A stretch of DNA of 64,000 nt from Polyangiaceae bacterium. Lineage in GTDB: Bacteria; Myxococcota_A; Polyangia; Polyangiales; Polyangiaceae. Below, in pieces: positions 8,984 to 20,363 of this stretch. The notes below the pieces were generated by a model that did no database searches, had not been told where the DNA came from, and was given only the letters and a program-made list of their open reading frames with translations. The first letter of the stretch is position 1; every line of letters starts with the position of its first letter. A program made the translations under genes and the position numbers. The stretch lies in NCBI GenBank assembly GCA_016715885.1, contig JADJXL010000001.1:248001-312000 (forward strand), read 5' to 3'.

Positions 8984-9617
8984 ATGAGTACCAGCGCACG
9001 TTTTGTCATCATGCCCCCGACTTGGAACCTTGCCGAAACGCACGTTGCAAGGAGCCTTTCGCGCGGCCAAAGGGTGAATCCGCATGGGTCGCGATTGCGC
9101 GCGTCAAAGACGGCGCACTCGAATTCCAGCCGCGACAAGGACTCGACAAAGGGGCGATCAAAGCGCTCGTCGCGGAAGCCAAGCGCACCTCGACGGGCAA
9201 AAAACGACGTGGAGCGTCGCCGAGATGACTTCGAGGGTTTTGGGTTTCTTCAAGAAGCCAAACATGGTGACTCCAACGGGCGGGCTGGATACCGAGCTTT
9301 TGGGAATCGCCAGGACAGGGAGCCCCGTTATGGCGTGACGATGAAGCTCGCGGGTATCGTGGTCGCCGACGATTATGCGCCCGAGCGTGTGCTGTCACCG
9401 ATTGCAATGGCGGAAGCGCACCGGATGCTCGGGACGTCGTCGCTGATTGCGGCGATGCCCCAAACGCGGCATGATGCTGGTGGGTCGTGGCGAACCCGGC
9501 GAATTTCCGGCGATGGTGCGCATGAATCAAGGGGCCAAGGAAATCATGACCGGGCCGGTGCTGCAGCGGTATGTGATTACAGCCTTTTCATTCGAGATGG
9601 TCACATCATCGGCGTGA
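8984..9617 (+). pseudogene. hypothetical protein, multiply frameshifted
   Basis: A plausible protein can be assembled only by changing frame. It reads MSTSARFVIMPPTWNLAETH, then GESAWVAIARVKDGALEFQ and LDKGAIKALVAEAKRT. After the A6 run at about 9200 come TTWSVAEMTSRVLGFF and TPTGGLDTELLGIARTG. Past about 9335 the frame gives MKLAGIVVADDYAPERVLS and AEAHRMLGTSSLIAAMP, and finally MLVGRGEPGEFPAMVRMNQ to TGA 9615-9617. At least three shifts are needed. No family is recognised. Confidence 0.45.
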
Positions 9618-9842
9618 ACAGTCAGGGCTACTAGAGTCTCTTTCCGCAAGACGTCGATCCCTGGGGGGCCCGATTGGTGACCGCTGGGCGCTGATTGCCA
9701 TGTGCGCGCGTATCCGCAAAGCGACTCGTCGGAAAGTTCTGCCGCCGTGCGAATGTCACTCGAATGTTCTCGTCGTCCCGCTCGCACGACTTGACTTGCG
9801 TCGTGGTTTTCGTGATTCGCTACGACGACGGGGTGTACCATC

Positions 9843-10582
9843 ATGGGAGCTTTTACGCACAAGTGGGCGCTACATGCGGCCATCGGAGCCGGCATGCTGC
9901 TCTGCTGCATGAGCTGCAACCACCCCTGGGATGATTATGCGCCTCTGCTTTCAGGCGGCGCTGGCGGTAGTGAAGGCCCGACGAGCGGCTCGGGCGGCTT
10001 CGGCGGGGCGCGTCGAGCTCGTCAGCAAGCGCGTCGAGCTCGTCAGCAAGCTCGTCGAGCAGCGGATCCATGAACCCGACGATGCTCACCGTCGTTGCGA
10101 GCGTTGCGGAATGCATCAGTCCGACGGTCCTCGATCCGGACATCTGCGAGGCGGAGACAGGGATGGGCGAAATGTCGACGGACGAAAACGACAGCACGAC
10201 GATGTTGCCCATCTATGCATTCGTGCGCTTCGACATCGATGGCACGATTACGAACAAGATTGTCGACGCCGTCACGCTGAAGCTCACCGTGACCGATTCA
10301 TCCAAAGCGCCGGGTCCCCATTCGGGCGAGATTTGGCAGGTCGAGCCATTCAGCGAGGCGGATTTGTCGAACGGCGTTCCTGCGAAAGTGGGCGGTGTCC
10401 CGATTGGCCCGGACAAGGGCGCCGTCACGCAATCGCAAGTGATCACGTGGTCTTTGCCGAAAAACCTGGCCGCTCCGAATGCAGGCGTGCATCTCGGGCT
10501 TTTCCCGTTGTCGAGCGACGGCGTGAATTATTGGAATCGGGCAGGCAAGAGCCCCCCCGAGCTGATTGTGGAATACCACTGA
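9843..10582 (+). CDS. lipoprotein with Ser-rich linker and beta domain, frameshifted
   Basis: The N terminus (ATG 9843) is a lipoprotein signal ending MLLCCMSC, followed by a Gly/Ser linker GGAGGSEGPTSGSGGFGG. At the G4 run near 10005-10008 the frame must shift by one. The linker then continues as almost pure Ser/Ala and leads into a 170-residue domain (MNPTMLTVVASVAECISP ... PPELIVEYH) that resembles DNRLRE-type beta-sandwich surface domains, with blocks AFVRFDIDG, VTLKLTVTD and PELIVEYH. Without the shift the first frame becomes an Arg/Ala-rich nonsense tail. One intact lipoprotein was probably present originally. Confidence 0.6.
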
Positions 10583-10789
10583 GCGCCCGCGTTGTTTGTT
10601 GAGCCAGGTCGCGCATTCGGGGCGTGTACGCATGACGAGTGCGGTTCCGGACATGCGAATTCGTCTTCTCGCGTCACCATGAACGCCACCAATGGTTTCT
10701 GATACGGTTGCCGTGGTCTCTGTCATCTGATCACGAACGAAGCGGCGAACCAGTTCGCCGGACCGGCGGGAAGCAATCAACCGTATCGT

Positions 10790-12019
10790 TCAGCCATTCA
10801 AAGACGCCGTGGCCGACGTCATCGCCCTCGAAATGGGATCGGCAATGTGATTCGTTTCGCCGACTGCAAAGGTCGATTCGAGGCGAGCTCGAGGTAAATA
10901 CCGTCCGCCCTCGAGCGATTGAAGGAATTGCACGAGCTTTTCACGCACGCGACAGCGCAAATCCCACAATTTATCGGCATCGGGGCCGACACCACCGCGC
11001 GCAATTTCAATACGGTGGGCTCCGAATCGAAGACGACGAGGCTCGCGACGCGACCATCCCAATCAGGATCGCTTTCGCATGCGCGCCGAACTTCCGCACG
11101 CAATGCATCGATCGGGACCGTGTAGTCGGCATACACGAAGACGGTCCCCATCAATTGGGGCGACTTTCGAGTCCAGTTTTGAAACGGTTTTTCGAGTAGT
11201 TGGCCGATGGGAAGCACCAAACGTCGCTCGTCCCAAACGCGCACCACGACGAAGGTCAACGTGATTTCTTCGATGGTCCCCCATTCGCCTTCGATGATGA
11301 CGACGTCTCCGATGCGTACGGGTTGCGCAATGGATATCTGAAGTCCTGCCAAGAGCGTTGCAATCGATCGCTGCGCGGCGAATCCGAGCACCACGCCGGC
11401 AATGCCTGCGGACGCCAAGAGCGATACGCCAATCTGGCGCGCGAGCTCGAATTGCGTCAGCACGAGCGCCGCTGCCACGAGCGTCACGAGCACACTGAGC
11501 ACGCGGCGCAGGACCAGCACGCGCGTTCGCGCCGCTCGCGCCGTAGCCGCATCGGACACGGCGGCTTCGTAACGGCGCGCCAATTCGTTCGTCAGCACTT
11601 CGAGCGACCGATTTACCGCCCACGCCAATCCCACCACGAGCGCCGACGACAATGCCCGCTCCACGCCCGCTTCCGTCGATGCAGGCAACTCCACCGCCAC
11701 GAGTGCTGCTCGCTCGCACAAAACCACCGCGATGAGGCGCGCGGGTGCTCGCAGCCTCTTTGCGAGCTGTTCGTCCCACTCCGTCTCGGTCCTGTGCGTG
11801 ATCTTCTCGAGCACGTACATGATCGTCGCGCCAGCGATCCAGCCTGCCAGAGGCGCCGAAAGCAGCCAAAACCATTGCATCGCGGGAGATGCCCCAGAAC
11901 GACTGCTCTCGCAGCGCCTGCACGACTTGCTCGGCCACACCCGACTCGGCTGCCTGCGCCGTCGTCGCGAGCGTCATGCCCAAGCCAAACCCGACACATC
12001 GCAAGAAGCTGTCTCCCAT
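10790..12019 (-). pseudogene. MscS-type mechanosensitive channel, frameshifted
   Basis: Three frames join to one small-conductance mechanosensitive channel. The signal-peptide-like N terminus (MGDSFLRCVGFGLG ... AQAAES) runs from 12019 and changes frame at about 11880-11896, next to a GGGG run. The main part has several hydrophobic helices, then the pore and beta-domain signature GIAGVVLGFAAQRSIATLLAG and VRIGDVVIIEGEWGTIEEI. At a second G4 run (about 10981-10984) the frame changes again to DADKLWDLRCRVREKLVQFL, the expected C-terminal alpha/beta domain, ending at 10790. The family opens under membrane tension during osmotic downshock. Confidence 0.75.
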
Positions 12020-12227
12020 CGCTCCTCCAGCCTAGGGCGTGTCGGCTACACGCCAACAAGATCGTTTGTGTTCAAAACGAATGCCACGATGCGCCGCGAT
12101 GGTCAACCCATGATTTGGGGTGATCGGGGAAAGCCGGTGATGGGCGTGATTTTTTTCGACGGGTGTGCGTTTGGACGCACAGGTTTCTCGAGCAGATTCG
12201 TGATGTCGAGTCGCAGCTTTGGCGGGG

Positions 12228-14850
12228 CTATTTCACGCGGCGGCGACGCAATCGCAGAAGGAGCGCGCCAAGCGGCGCCAGGAGAGCTCCCCATCGCGAG
12301 GTGGACGTTCCGGGTTGCACTGCACAAGAATCGCTGCTTTGCGAGGTGTTACCGTTTGTATTGGTACCCGCGCCGCTGGACGAGCTGGCACTGCTGGACG
12401 AGCTGGCGCTGCTGGAAGGATCAACGCCACCCGCGCCGCCAGCGCCGCCACCTGCGCCGCCGCCAATTCCGCCAGCGCCGCCAGCTCCGCCAGCGCCGCC
12501 AGCGCCGCCACCCGCGCCGCCAGCGCCACCGACGCCACCCGCGCCGCCAGCGCCGCCACCACCCGCGCCGCCAGCTCCGCCACCGCCAGCGCCGCCAGCT
12601 CCGCCAGCACCGCCGCCGCCAATTCCGCCAGCGCCGCCACCCGCACCGCCAGCGCCGCCAGCACCGCCGCCGCCAATTCCGCCAGCGCCGCCGCCGCCAA
12701 TACCGCCAGCGCCGCCACCCGCACCGCCAGCGCCGCCAGCACCGCCGCCGCCAATTCCGCCAGCGCCGCCGCCGCCAATTCCGCCAGCGCCACCACCCGC
12801 GCCGCCAGCTCCGCCACCGCCAGCGCCGCCAGCTCCGCCAGCACCGCCGCCGCCAATTCCGCCAATTCCGCCAATTCCGCCAGCTCCGCCACCGCCAGCT
12901 CCGGCTGAGGTGTCCACGACCCACGAGTACGATGCTGGCGTCGGGTCCGCGACGCCAGTCGAATCGATTGCGCGCACTTCGATCGTGTGCGAACCGTCCG
13001 GCAGGGGCGGCGTCGTGTAATTCGCGGGGCACGGCTCCCATGCACCACCATTCATGCGGCATTCGAACGTCGCCCCCGGTGCGCTCGACGCAAAGACGAA
13101 ATCGCCTGTCGGATCGCTGGTCGGGTTCGGTGGGGTCGTGGGGATTGTCGTTTCCGGCATCGTGTCGATGCACGCGACGATGCCGTTCAATGCGCCGGCA
13201 TCGCCGGGCGCACCACCCGTCGCGCCATTGGCAACGAATTCGGCGAGCGATGGCGAGCTCGTCATGCCCTGGTTGCCACCATTGACCGCAGCGGTCGCAA
13301 AACCGCCTGACACCGCAATGAATCCGCCGCTTCCGCCACCGCCAGGTCCTGCTGCCTCGGCCGTGCCGATGTTTTGGTTGCCGCCGAGGCCACCATTGGC
13401 CGATATCGTGAGCGTATTGGCGACGCTCGTCGCTTGCACGAGAATCGTACCGCCTGCGCCGCCGCCACCGGGGCCGCATTTCCATTGGCGGCCGCATTGG
13501 CTCCATTGTGTCCATTCGCCCGAATGCTGCCTTCGCCCGTGACCGCATCCGATATCACCAGCACCAAACCGCCACCTCGTCCGCCAGCGCCAGCACCTCC
13601 GCCATTGCCGTCGCCAGCCCCGCCACCTCCGCCCAAGAAAACGCGGCCAGCGGCGGGATCGTTGTCGAGCGGTCTGCCGCCGAAACCTCCCATCGAATGA
13701 CGCCCGTCACCTGCCCATGCAGCATTGCCTGGCCCTTCACTGAGCGCATCGCCGTCGCTGCCCGAATACGTATATCCCCCGCGACCTGCGCCGAGCGATG
13801 TCGTGAGCGCATTGCCATTGGCGACGTAATCGGGATCGAGCTGCCACGCCACGAGCCAATTCGGATTGGGATCCATGTTGCCCGCACCGTTCCATTGGGT
13901 GAAACCCATGAGCGCCTTGCCATTGGCGCCTCCACCACCGCCGGCATTGTGCGCATTTCCGCCGCCGCCGCCATTGGCCGGAGCACCGCGACCGTATCGC
14001 CCGTTGAGCGCATCGTAAGCCGCTTGGAATCCCGCGATTCCCTCGCCCTTTCCGCTCCGTCTTCAGCCACCGTGCCGCGAAACGTCGCAATGCCGTTCGC
14101 GCTCGTCGCCGTGTCCGCCGCCCCGCCGCGAAAACCAATACCCGAAGCATCGATTGCGCCGGTGCCCACAAGCGTCGTCGCTCCCGTCACGTGCAATGCG
14201 ACCACACCACCTCGCAGCCCATCCCAAGGACCGCCCACGACCGACGCATTGCTATTCACCGTGAGGCTCGATAGCTGCGGAACACGCACCACTTGCGCTC
14301 GACCCGCCGCCGTATACGCATGCTTCACGCCTCCACAGGACACATCGAGCGTGAGGGTGCTGCCAGCAATCGCGGTCACCCGCACGAGCTCGTAATGGCC
14401 TGCATTGTTGATGTCCGTGACGTTGCCGTAGGCATTCGTGTCCGTCGTGTCGATCGACGCGCCTTGCGCCTGGTACAACATCACGAGATCACCGGCTTCG
14501 AGCGGTCCGAAGTGGGGACTCGTCAAGTGCGCGATGTTGGAGACATTCACTGTAGACGCGCCAGCCGCAACGTTCGTCGTTATCGCGCTGTACTGATTCA
14601 GAATGGTTTTCGCCGCCGTGACCGTGAAATCACCGTCCTTGCCTACCAACGCATGCGTCGCGGTCGCAGTTTTGGCCTCCGACGCTGCGCGCGAAGACTG
14701 CGCGAGCTGTCCCGGGCCCACATCGCACCCCGGCAGTCCCAATAGAACAAGAGCCCCGCTCGTCAGCGCCGGAATCGGTAAGCACAAGAGTGAGCGCGGT
14801 AAAGCGGACTTCGACCGTAAGATGAGTTTCGGAATCATGATAAGGAGCAT
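12228..14850 (-). CDS. Gly-rich surface protein with MYXO-CTERM-like tail, frameshifted
   Basis: One long secreted protein is spread over three frames. It starts near 14850 (ATG 14838 also possible) with a lipoprotein-like signal ending LVLLGLPGC. A beta-rich region follows (TVNVSNIAHLTSPHFG, ELVRVTAIAGSTLTLDVSC). Shifts near 14060 and at the G4 run near 13470 lead through Gly/Asn-rich sequence to an Ig-like domain (APGATFECRMNGGAWEPC ... DGSHTIEVRAIDSTG). Then comes a huge Gly/Ala linker (12430-12903). The end, SDSCAVQPG, then a hydrophobic helix, then LRLRRRRVK, matches the MYXO-CTERM type of myxobacterial sorting signal. It was probably a cell-surface protein. Confidence 0.68.
12430..12903. 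repeat. low-complexity CCGCCA/GGCGGT-type coding repeat
   Basis: Hundreds of bases are made of interlaced CCGCCAGCGCCGCCA-like units with CCGCCAATT variants. On the minus strand they encode a GGAGGIGG-type linker of the surface protein. The plus strand is open as a Pro/Ala run, an unavoidable by-product of the codon pattern. Such arrays are prone to slippage and assembly collapse. Confidence 0.8.
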
Positions 14851-15173
14851 TACTTACATGATGTGCTCGTCGAAGGCAAATCGCGAGCGATATTTTATCG
14901 GGGCGGAGGGCTCGAGTTTTGGGAGTTTGGCTTCGTTTATGGCGGATTGTCCTAAATCGGCCGCGTTTCGACGCGGCGAGCGCATTCATTATGTGCCCGA
15001 CACCTCGACATGTATCCATTCTCCTTGGAATGATCGATTATCTTGAAAATGAGTAACAAACGGTGCTTCATTTCGAGAATGGGCGCATTTCGACGCGAGG
15101 CTGGCTCGAAAAACGAGCTCGCGACGTCACGTTTTCATTTCCGTCGCCGTGGCAATCGTTGTACAAGCGGGTC

Positions 15174-16868
15174 ATGCGAAACGTAACGTCCCTATTGCTT
15201 GCCTGCGGATTGCTTGTGCTGAGCTCCAATGCGTTTGGAGCGACATACCAAGTTGGTCCTGGCAAGGCATATTCCAATTTGGGTGAGGTTGCCAGTAAAC
15301 TCGCACCTGGCGATATCGTGGAGGTGGAGGGTAACCAGACCTACCCGGGCGGTGTCATCTTCAAAAAGCACGGCACCGCGGCGCAGAAGATTACCATTCG
15401 CGGATTGCGCGTGAATGGAAAGCGCCCCGTCCTCAGCGGCGGAACCAATACCATCGAGGCCGCAGGGAACCATTACATCTTCGAAGGGCTCGACTTGACG
15501 GGCGGTTCGTCCCGCTGTTTCTTCCATCACGCGGACGATATCGTTCTGCGCGACTCGGTGGTGCACCATTGCCCCAAGCAGGGCATTTTGGGTGCTGATC
15601 AGGGTTCCGGATCCCTCTTGCTCGAATACACCGAAGTGCACCATTGTGGCGACGGCACGAAAAGCCATCAGATCTACATGTCCACCAATGAAAACGATTA
15701 CCCCGGGTCGGTGTTCCGGATGCAGTACTGTTACCTGCACGATGGCAATGGTGGTCACGGGGTGAAGTCGCGCGCAGAGCGAAACGAGATTTATTACAAT
15801 TGGCTCGAGGGCGCCGTGATTCACGAGCTCCGAGCTCATCGGGCCGGATCCTGCGGGAGGTGTGTCGAGCGGCAAGGCCCGCGAAGACTCCGACGTCGTC
15901 GGCAACGTGCTGCGCAAGAGGAATACCGCATCCGTCGTCCGGTTCGGCGGCGACGGGACCGGAGATACGAATGGGCGTTATCGCTTCGTGAACAACACCG
16001 TGATCACGCAGGGAGGTGGGAGCGCGGTGTTCCGGCTCTTCGACGGGATCGAGAGCGTCGAGGCCCATAACAACGTGTTCTATTCGATGGGGGCGTCGTG
16101 AACATGGTCAGGCAGGTCGAAGCCAAGTGGACCACGGGGAAAATGCTGTTCGCGGGCAGCAACAATTGGTCAATCAACGGGACGACCAACATTCCGCAGG
16201 CCTGGAGCGGCACGATCCTCGGCAGCAACCCCGGATTTTTGGACGTCGGTGGCGATGACCTGCGCATCGGCGCGCAGAGCCCGCTCGTCGATGCGGGCGC
16301 GGGCATGACATCGGGCCCGCCCAATTTCCCGTTCCCCAATCCGCTCAATAAGCCGGAGTGGCTCCCGCCGCAGCATACCGTCATGGCGAGCGGCAGTGCG
16401 TTGCCACGGCCGCACTCCGGCCCCATCGACATCGGCGCATACGAATACGACGCGGGCGGCGGCAATGGCGACGGCGGCAATGGCGACGGCGGCACTGGCG
16501 GTATGGGCGGCGCCGGTGGCGGCACCGGCGGAAGTGGCGGCGATGCTGGCGGCACTGGCGGTGGTGGCGTCGGCGGTAGTGGCGGCACAGGCGGAAGCGG
16601 TGGCGGCACTGGCGGAAGCGGTGGCGGCACGGGCGGAAGCGGTGGCGGCACTGGCGGAAGCGGTGGCGGCACTGGCGGAAGCGGTGGCGGCACGGGCGGA
16701 AGCGGTGGCGATGGTGGTGACGGTGGTGACGGAACGGACGGCGGCGGATTGCCGGACAGCTCGGGATGCTCATGCCGAGCGGCTGCGCCTCAGGCCGGAA
16801 ACGTCGCATGGGCGCTTTCGCTGTTGTCGCTCGCGGCGTTTGCGAGCCGGCGAAGGCGCGTTTTCTAG
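15174..16868 (+). CDS. parallel beta-helix secreted protein with MYXO-CTERM tail, frameshifted
   Basis: From ATG 15174 a signal peptide (MRNVTSLLLACGLLVLS...AFGA) leads into a right-handed beta-helix domain: GPGKAYSNLGEVASKLAPGD, then repeated short strands with HHC and GLDLTGG turns, as in pectate-lyase or chondroitinase-like folds. At about 15830 an extra C in GAGCTCCGAGCTC shifts the frame. Restored, it reads ELIGPDPAGGVSSGKARED and NNTVITQGGGSAVFRLFDG. At the G5 run 16087-16091 a second shift leads to the last third, a GGSGGGTGG linker and the tail SGCSCRAAAPQ, hydrophobic helix, SRRRRVF: a clear MYXO-CTERM signal. A polysaccharide-binding or -cleaving role is likely but unproven. The gap before it (14851-15173) shows nothing recognisable. 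Confidence 0.75.
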
Positions 16869-16897
16869 AGCGGCGATTGTTCGTTACGACGGAAAGT

Positions 16898-17043
16898 CGG
16901 GGGGTTTGGGGGGGCCGAGCCTCGCCGTGCTTTTGTGCGAAGCGCAAAAGCACCGGGAGGCGAGCCTCGGACCCCCCAACGTGAACCAAGCCTCGCGCAG
17001 CGCGCGTCCCACGCGCGCGAAGCGAGCGTCCGGATCTGGCCCG
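16898..17043 (+). repeat. approximately 150-bp palindromic intergenic element, copy 1
   Basis: An outer stem pairs GGGGGGCCGAGCCTCGCC (about 16908-16925) with GGCGAGCCTCGG plus the C6 run (about 16959-16977). It surrounds an inner hairpin TGCTTTTG..GCGAAGC..CAAAAGCA. A second hairpin GCGCGCGT-CCC-ACGCGCGC follows at 17000-17017. The same element occurs in reverse orientation at 61358-61508, with the great majority of bases matching. This copy fills the gap between two convergent genes (stops at 16868 and 17055), so it could act as a two-way terminator or be a REP/MITE-like repeat. Confidence 0.85.
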
Positions 17044-17054
17044 GTTTCAACACC

Positions 17055-18954
17055 TCACCCTGCATAAGGCGCCGCGAATTCGCCCCACGTCCCCGTCGGT
17101 TGCAGCCCCGTCCCCGGATTCTCGTCACGGTTTTGCTGGCTTCGTAGCTCGACCGCGGCAGGCGCGAGCTGCTCGATGGACAGCACCGCCGCATTGATCG
17201 CCGGATCCTCGGCTCCTTCGAGCGCCGCAATCCATGTTCGCATGTACCGCACCGCGTGAAGAACCTCCTCGCGATCGTAGATTTCTTTGCTCTGCTCGAG
17301 GTCCTCTTCGACGAGGTAAATCCACATTCGCGCGAAATTCGATAACATCCGGTCGTACGTCGCGCGACGCGGATCGTTGTTCGGTGGCTGGCTCAGGTTG
17401 TTTCCGCAATTGCTTGAAACTGAACGTTCGCACGCTGGCGATCTTGCCCGTGCCATTGCGAAACCCATCCGCATCGCGAAATGCAATGGCCGCCGATTTC
17501 TCCACTGCGGTCTTCGCGACCACGAATGCATGGTGCGCGTCGTACCGTGCGAGCATCACGGATTCAAGGTAATCGCCGATGAACGTGGCGAAGTTCGTGC
17601 TCTCGTGCAAAAGCGCCGGGTCGCGCGCCCACGACATCACGAACCAGCTCTGCTGGAAAACCTCGCTTTGCTTGATGCGAGCCTCTTCGTAGCTTGGATT
17701 CTGGTGAATCGTCGCGTCGATGTCTGGCGGAAGCAGCGTGCAGGGATGGTTGTTGCCCGTGAAACAAGCCGTTTGGGGCGGACGCTGCAGCGGCGCAATG
17801 CGCAAAACGTCGCCCGCTTCCCAAATCGGATAGCGGTGAATCATGACGTCCAAGTTCGCCACGGGATTGCCGCCAGGGATATCGCTGAAAACATCCGGAT
17901 AGGTCACCGTTTCGTGGCGCATCATGTGCTGCACGACTTGGAGCGATTTGTATTTGAGGCGCATCCATTCGCACGCGCGCCCATAAAAATTGGGATCACC
18001 CTGCGCGCTCAGGTCGGCATCGCATTTCGTCAGGTCATCGATGCCATCGAACATGGCCCACAAAGCATTGTCGGTGGGATTGGCGAGATAGGCATCCATG
18101 AGCTTGTTCCACGCATCTTCATTGCCGGCCGTCGCCGCCGTCGGAATACCCGGATACCATTCGAAAACGGACAAATGCGCGTCGCCGTGCCACCCGTCCT
18201 CGGATAGATGATCGAACGGGATTCCCAGCCGAAGTGATCCCAAATCGACCGCACGGAGCTCGTCGTATGCTTGTTTTGCTTTGGCGAGCGAATCGATTTT
18301 GCCCGTCGCCCAAAGGAGCTTGTGTTGATCCGTGAGCGATTGCATGAAGGCCAAGTCGCGCTCCTCCTGCGCCTTCGGATCGGTCACTTCGAGCCCCGGC
18401 GTCGTCGCCTCGAACGTGTCGAATCCCGGCTGCTCGGGTCGATAACGCGCCGGGTGCAAGAGCCGCGTCATTTGGTATTTTTGACGGAGCGCGTGCACGT
18501 ACGTCACGAGCATGTCCGCGCGAGCTTCGTCCACGTGGCCCAGCGCGCGGCGGTGAATGTCGGCGTCGGCGTATCCGACGCGCGCCAAATCGTATCCATC
18601 GGGCGCATGACACCCGACGCACGCGCCGCCCTTGCCATGATAGCGAAACGCCGCGAGACCTTCATCGAGCGCCTTTGCGAGAGCATCTGCGTCGAGCGCC
18701 TTGTCGGGGTGATAAGCAGGACCGCATCGCGCATCCGCATGCGGCTCGACCGGGCACAACACCGATTCGGGATACGCGAGCGGCGTCGTGCCGCCCGCAC
18801 CCGAGCCTCCCGCGCCCGTGCCCCCCGAGCCTCCCGCGCTCGAGCTCGTCGAGGCGCCGCCACCACCGTTGCCACCCGAGCTGGAGGCGCCGTCGCCACA
18901 CCCCATCGACATCGCAGCCAAGAGGCACGCAGAAATCATCCATCCGAATCGCAT
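17055..18954 (-). CDS. cytochrome c-type lipoprotein, frameshifted near C terminus
   Basis: Starts at ATG 18954 with GGGAGG 6 bases upstream. The signal MRFGWMISACLLAAMSMGC gives a lipoprotein, followed by a Gly/Ser linker. At about residues 108-122 the motif ACVGCHAPDGYD contains CxxCH, the covalent haem c site. The rest (about 500 residues) is a long unassigned domain rich in His and acidic residues, with further Cys pairs, e.g. in FTGNNHPCTLLPP. Near 17385-17410 the frame shifts. The true end reads NNDPRRATYDRMLSNFARMW ... GTWGEFAAPYAG to 17055. A periplasmic or surface redox role is likely; the partner is unknown. Confidence 0.7.
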
Positions 18955-19097
18955 GTTGTCCTCCCTAAGGAAATGGCTCGACACCTCGAACGAAAGCCGA
19001 GCGAATAAGCAACGCGTTCAAAGGATACCACACGGCCGAGCTCGGCGTCGAGCGGCACGTCATGGCGGGCGGTGTGACAATCTTGGAGGCTCGTCGA

Positions 19098-19697
19098 TCA
19101 CGGCATGATGCAAGCGTAGAGCTTGTCGAATTGCATTTCGCAACCCGTCACCGTGGGTCGACTCATGGCATCGCATGTGAACGTTGGCGATGGGCCAATG
19201 CATGCGAGCATCTGGTTGAATGCGATCTTGCAAGCCATTTGCTGTTGGTTGCAGCCTTGGACGCACGCCATTTGATCCGGCGGACCTCCGGTGCATTGCG
19301 CCGCCACCACCGGAACACACACGTCTTCGCACGAAAGACACTGGGCAGGGAACACCTCGAGGTGTGTCCATTTCCCGTTCGAGCATTGCATCACGTTGCA
19401 AAACGAGCACGGATCCTCGCAGCCCGGGCTGCAAAATTCCCCTTCGGTCGAGCACGGGCTTCCCTCGGCGGGCAAATTCATCGGATCGCATGAACCGCCG
19501 CCTCCGCCGCCGCTTCCGCCAGTGGCGCCGCCGCTTCCGCCAGTGGCGCCGCCGCTTCCGCCAGTGCCGCTCGAAGAGACGCCATCTCCTCCGCTACCTC
19601 CCGCCCCTTGATCGATGGGCGCAGGATCGCAAGCTGCGCCGATGATAGCCAACGCCAAGACACTCGTGAGTGGAAACCATTTCAAGCGAATACGCAT
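19098..19697 (-). CDS. Cys-rich lipoprotein with Gly linker
   Basis: A 199-residue protein with a lipoprotein signal ending ALAIIGAAC, then a GGSGGATGGSGG linker (two near-identical repeats) and a Cys-rich domain with about 16 Cys (SPGCEDPCSFCNVMQC, CLSCEDVCVPVVAAQC, ACVQGCNQQQMAC). Many myxobacterial lipoproteins have this plan; no function is known. It lies about 120 bases downstream of the first immunity gene on the same strand, but nothing links it functionally to the toxin. Confidence 0.7.
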   Translation of the reverse strand: MRIRLKWFPLTSVLALAIIGAACDPAPIDQGAGGSGGDGVSSSGTGGSGGATGGSGGATGGSGGGGGGSCDPMNLPAEGSPCSTEGEFCSPGCEDPCSFCNVMQCSNGKWTHLEVFPAQCLSCEDVCVPVVAAQCTGGPPDQMACVQGCNQQQMACKIAFNQMLACIGPSPTFTCDAMSRPTVTGCEMQFDKLYACIMP

Positions 19698-19817
19698 GGA
19701 ATGACTTGTACACGTGAATGGGTAGGCAGCGCAAGGGCAACCATCGACGAGATTTCAGGATCGCGCACCACCAATCGTTTGGTGCAATCTAGCGATCGAA
19801 CAGCGCAGGCGCTGCGA

Positions 19818-20363
19818 TCACTCGGATGACCACAGCTTGATGAAATCCGTGCCCTTTAGCTTGGCCGCTTTGACGCGCTCGACGAAGCGATCGCTGAAGA
19901 AGAGGCTGTGCGCGCCGGGAATTGGCATCCGAAAGATGTCGATGCCGCGGATCGCAGACTCGATGAAGACATATTTGCGAATCCAGAGCGTACTCGTTCC
20001 CGGAATCTGCTCGTAGGTCGATCGCTCCCTATCGAATGCATCGATGACGAATCGGGGGTTGAAAACGAACAACTCGACGTTATCGGTGGTCGCAAGGGGG
20101 AGCACCTCGCCGTGCGTATCGATGATGTCTTGCAGCGCATCCACCGCCGGGCGACGCATGATGAATGCAAAAGACGATTGGGGAAGATCGGCTGGCTTGT
20201 TGCCGCCCCGTCGTGAAGGACGAGTTCGCTCTACCCGTGCAGGCGTCCAATCGCCCTTCCGTGACGTGCCACCGAGGTCGGCGAGCTGCCGAATGTCATC
20301 ATAACTCTCGCATGTCACGATTTCGTATCCCTTGGCGTTCAGCGTGCCGTAAATGGCCGTCAT
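19818..20363 (-). CDS. imm11-type immunity protein, copy 1
   Basis: A 181-residue protein that overlaps the upstream toxin gene by ATGA, the hallmark of a toxin-immunity pair. The C-terminal block LFFSDRFVERVKAAKLKGTD matches the imm11/DUF1629-type pattern (FxxSERF...A.GLTGxxF) common beside AHH toxins in myxobacteria. It should bind and neutralise the AHH nuclease in the cell. Compared with copy 2, residues from about 78 on are almost identical, while the first 75 differ widely, so the N-terminal half may carry specificity. Family assignment is by pattern recall. Confidence 0.75.
   Translation of the reverse strand: MTAIYGTLNAKGYEIVTCESYDDIRQLADLGGTSRKGDWTPARVERTRPSRRGGNKPADLPQSSFAFIMRRPAVDALQDIIDTHGEVLPLATTDNVELFVFNPRFVIDAFDRERSTYEQIPGTSTLWIRKYVFIESAIRGIDIFRMPIPGAHSLFFSDRFVERVKAAKLKGTDFIKLWSSE

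Noticed and set aside
8523..8987. Ala/Gln-rich repeat protein over the 42-bp array (also open on the minus strand)
   Set aside because: Openness is explained by the stop-free 42-bp unit; no start signal or conserved flank supports any one frame.
12163..13020. Pro/Ala-rich plus-strand frame
   Set aside because: It is the complement of the GGAGG linker of the minus-strand surface protein and follows from its codon pattern.
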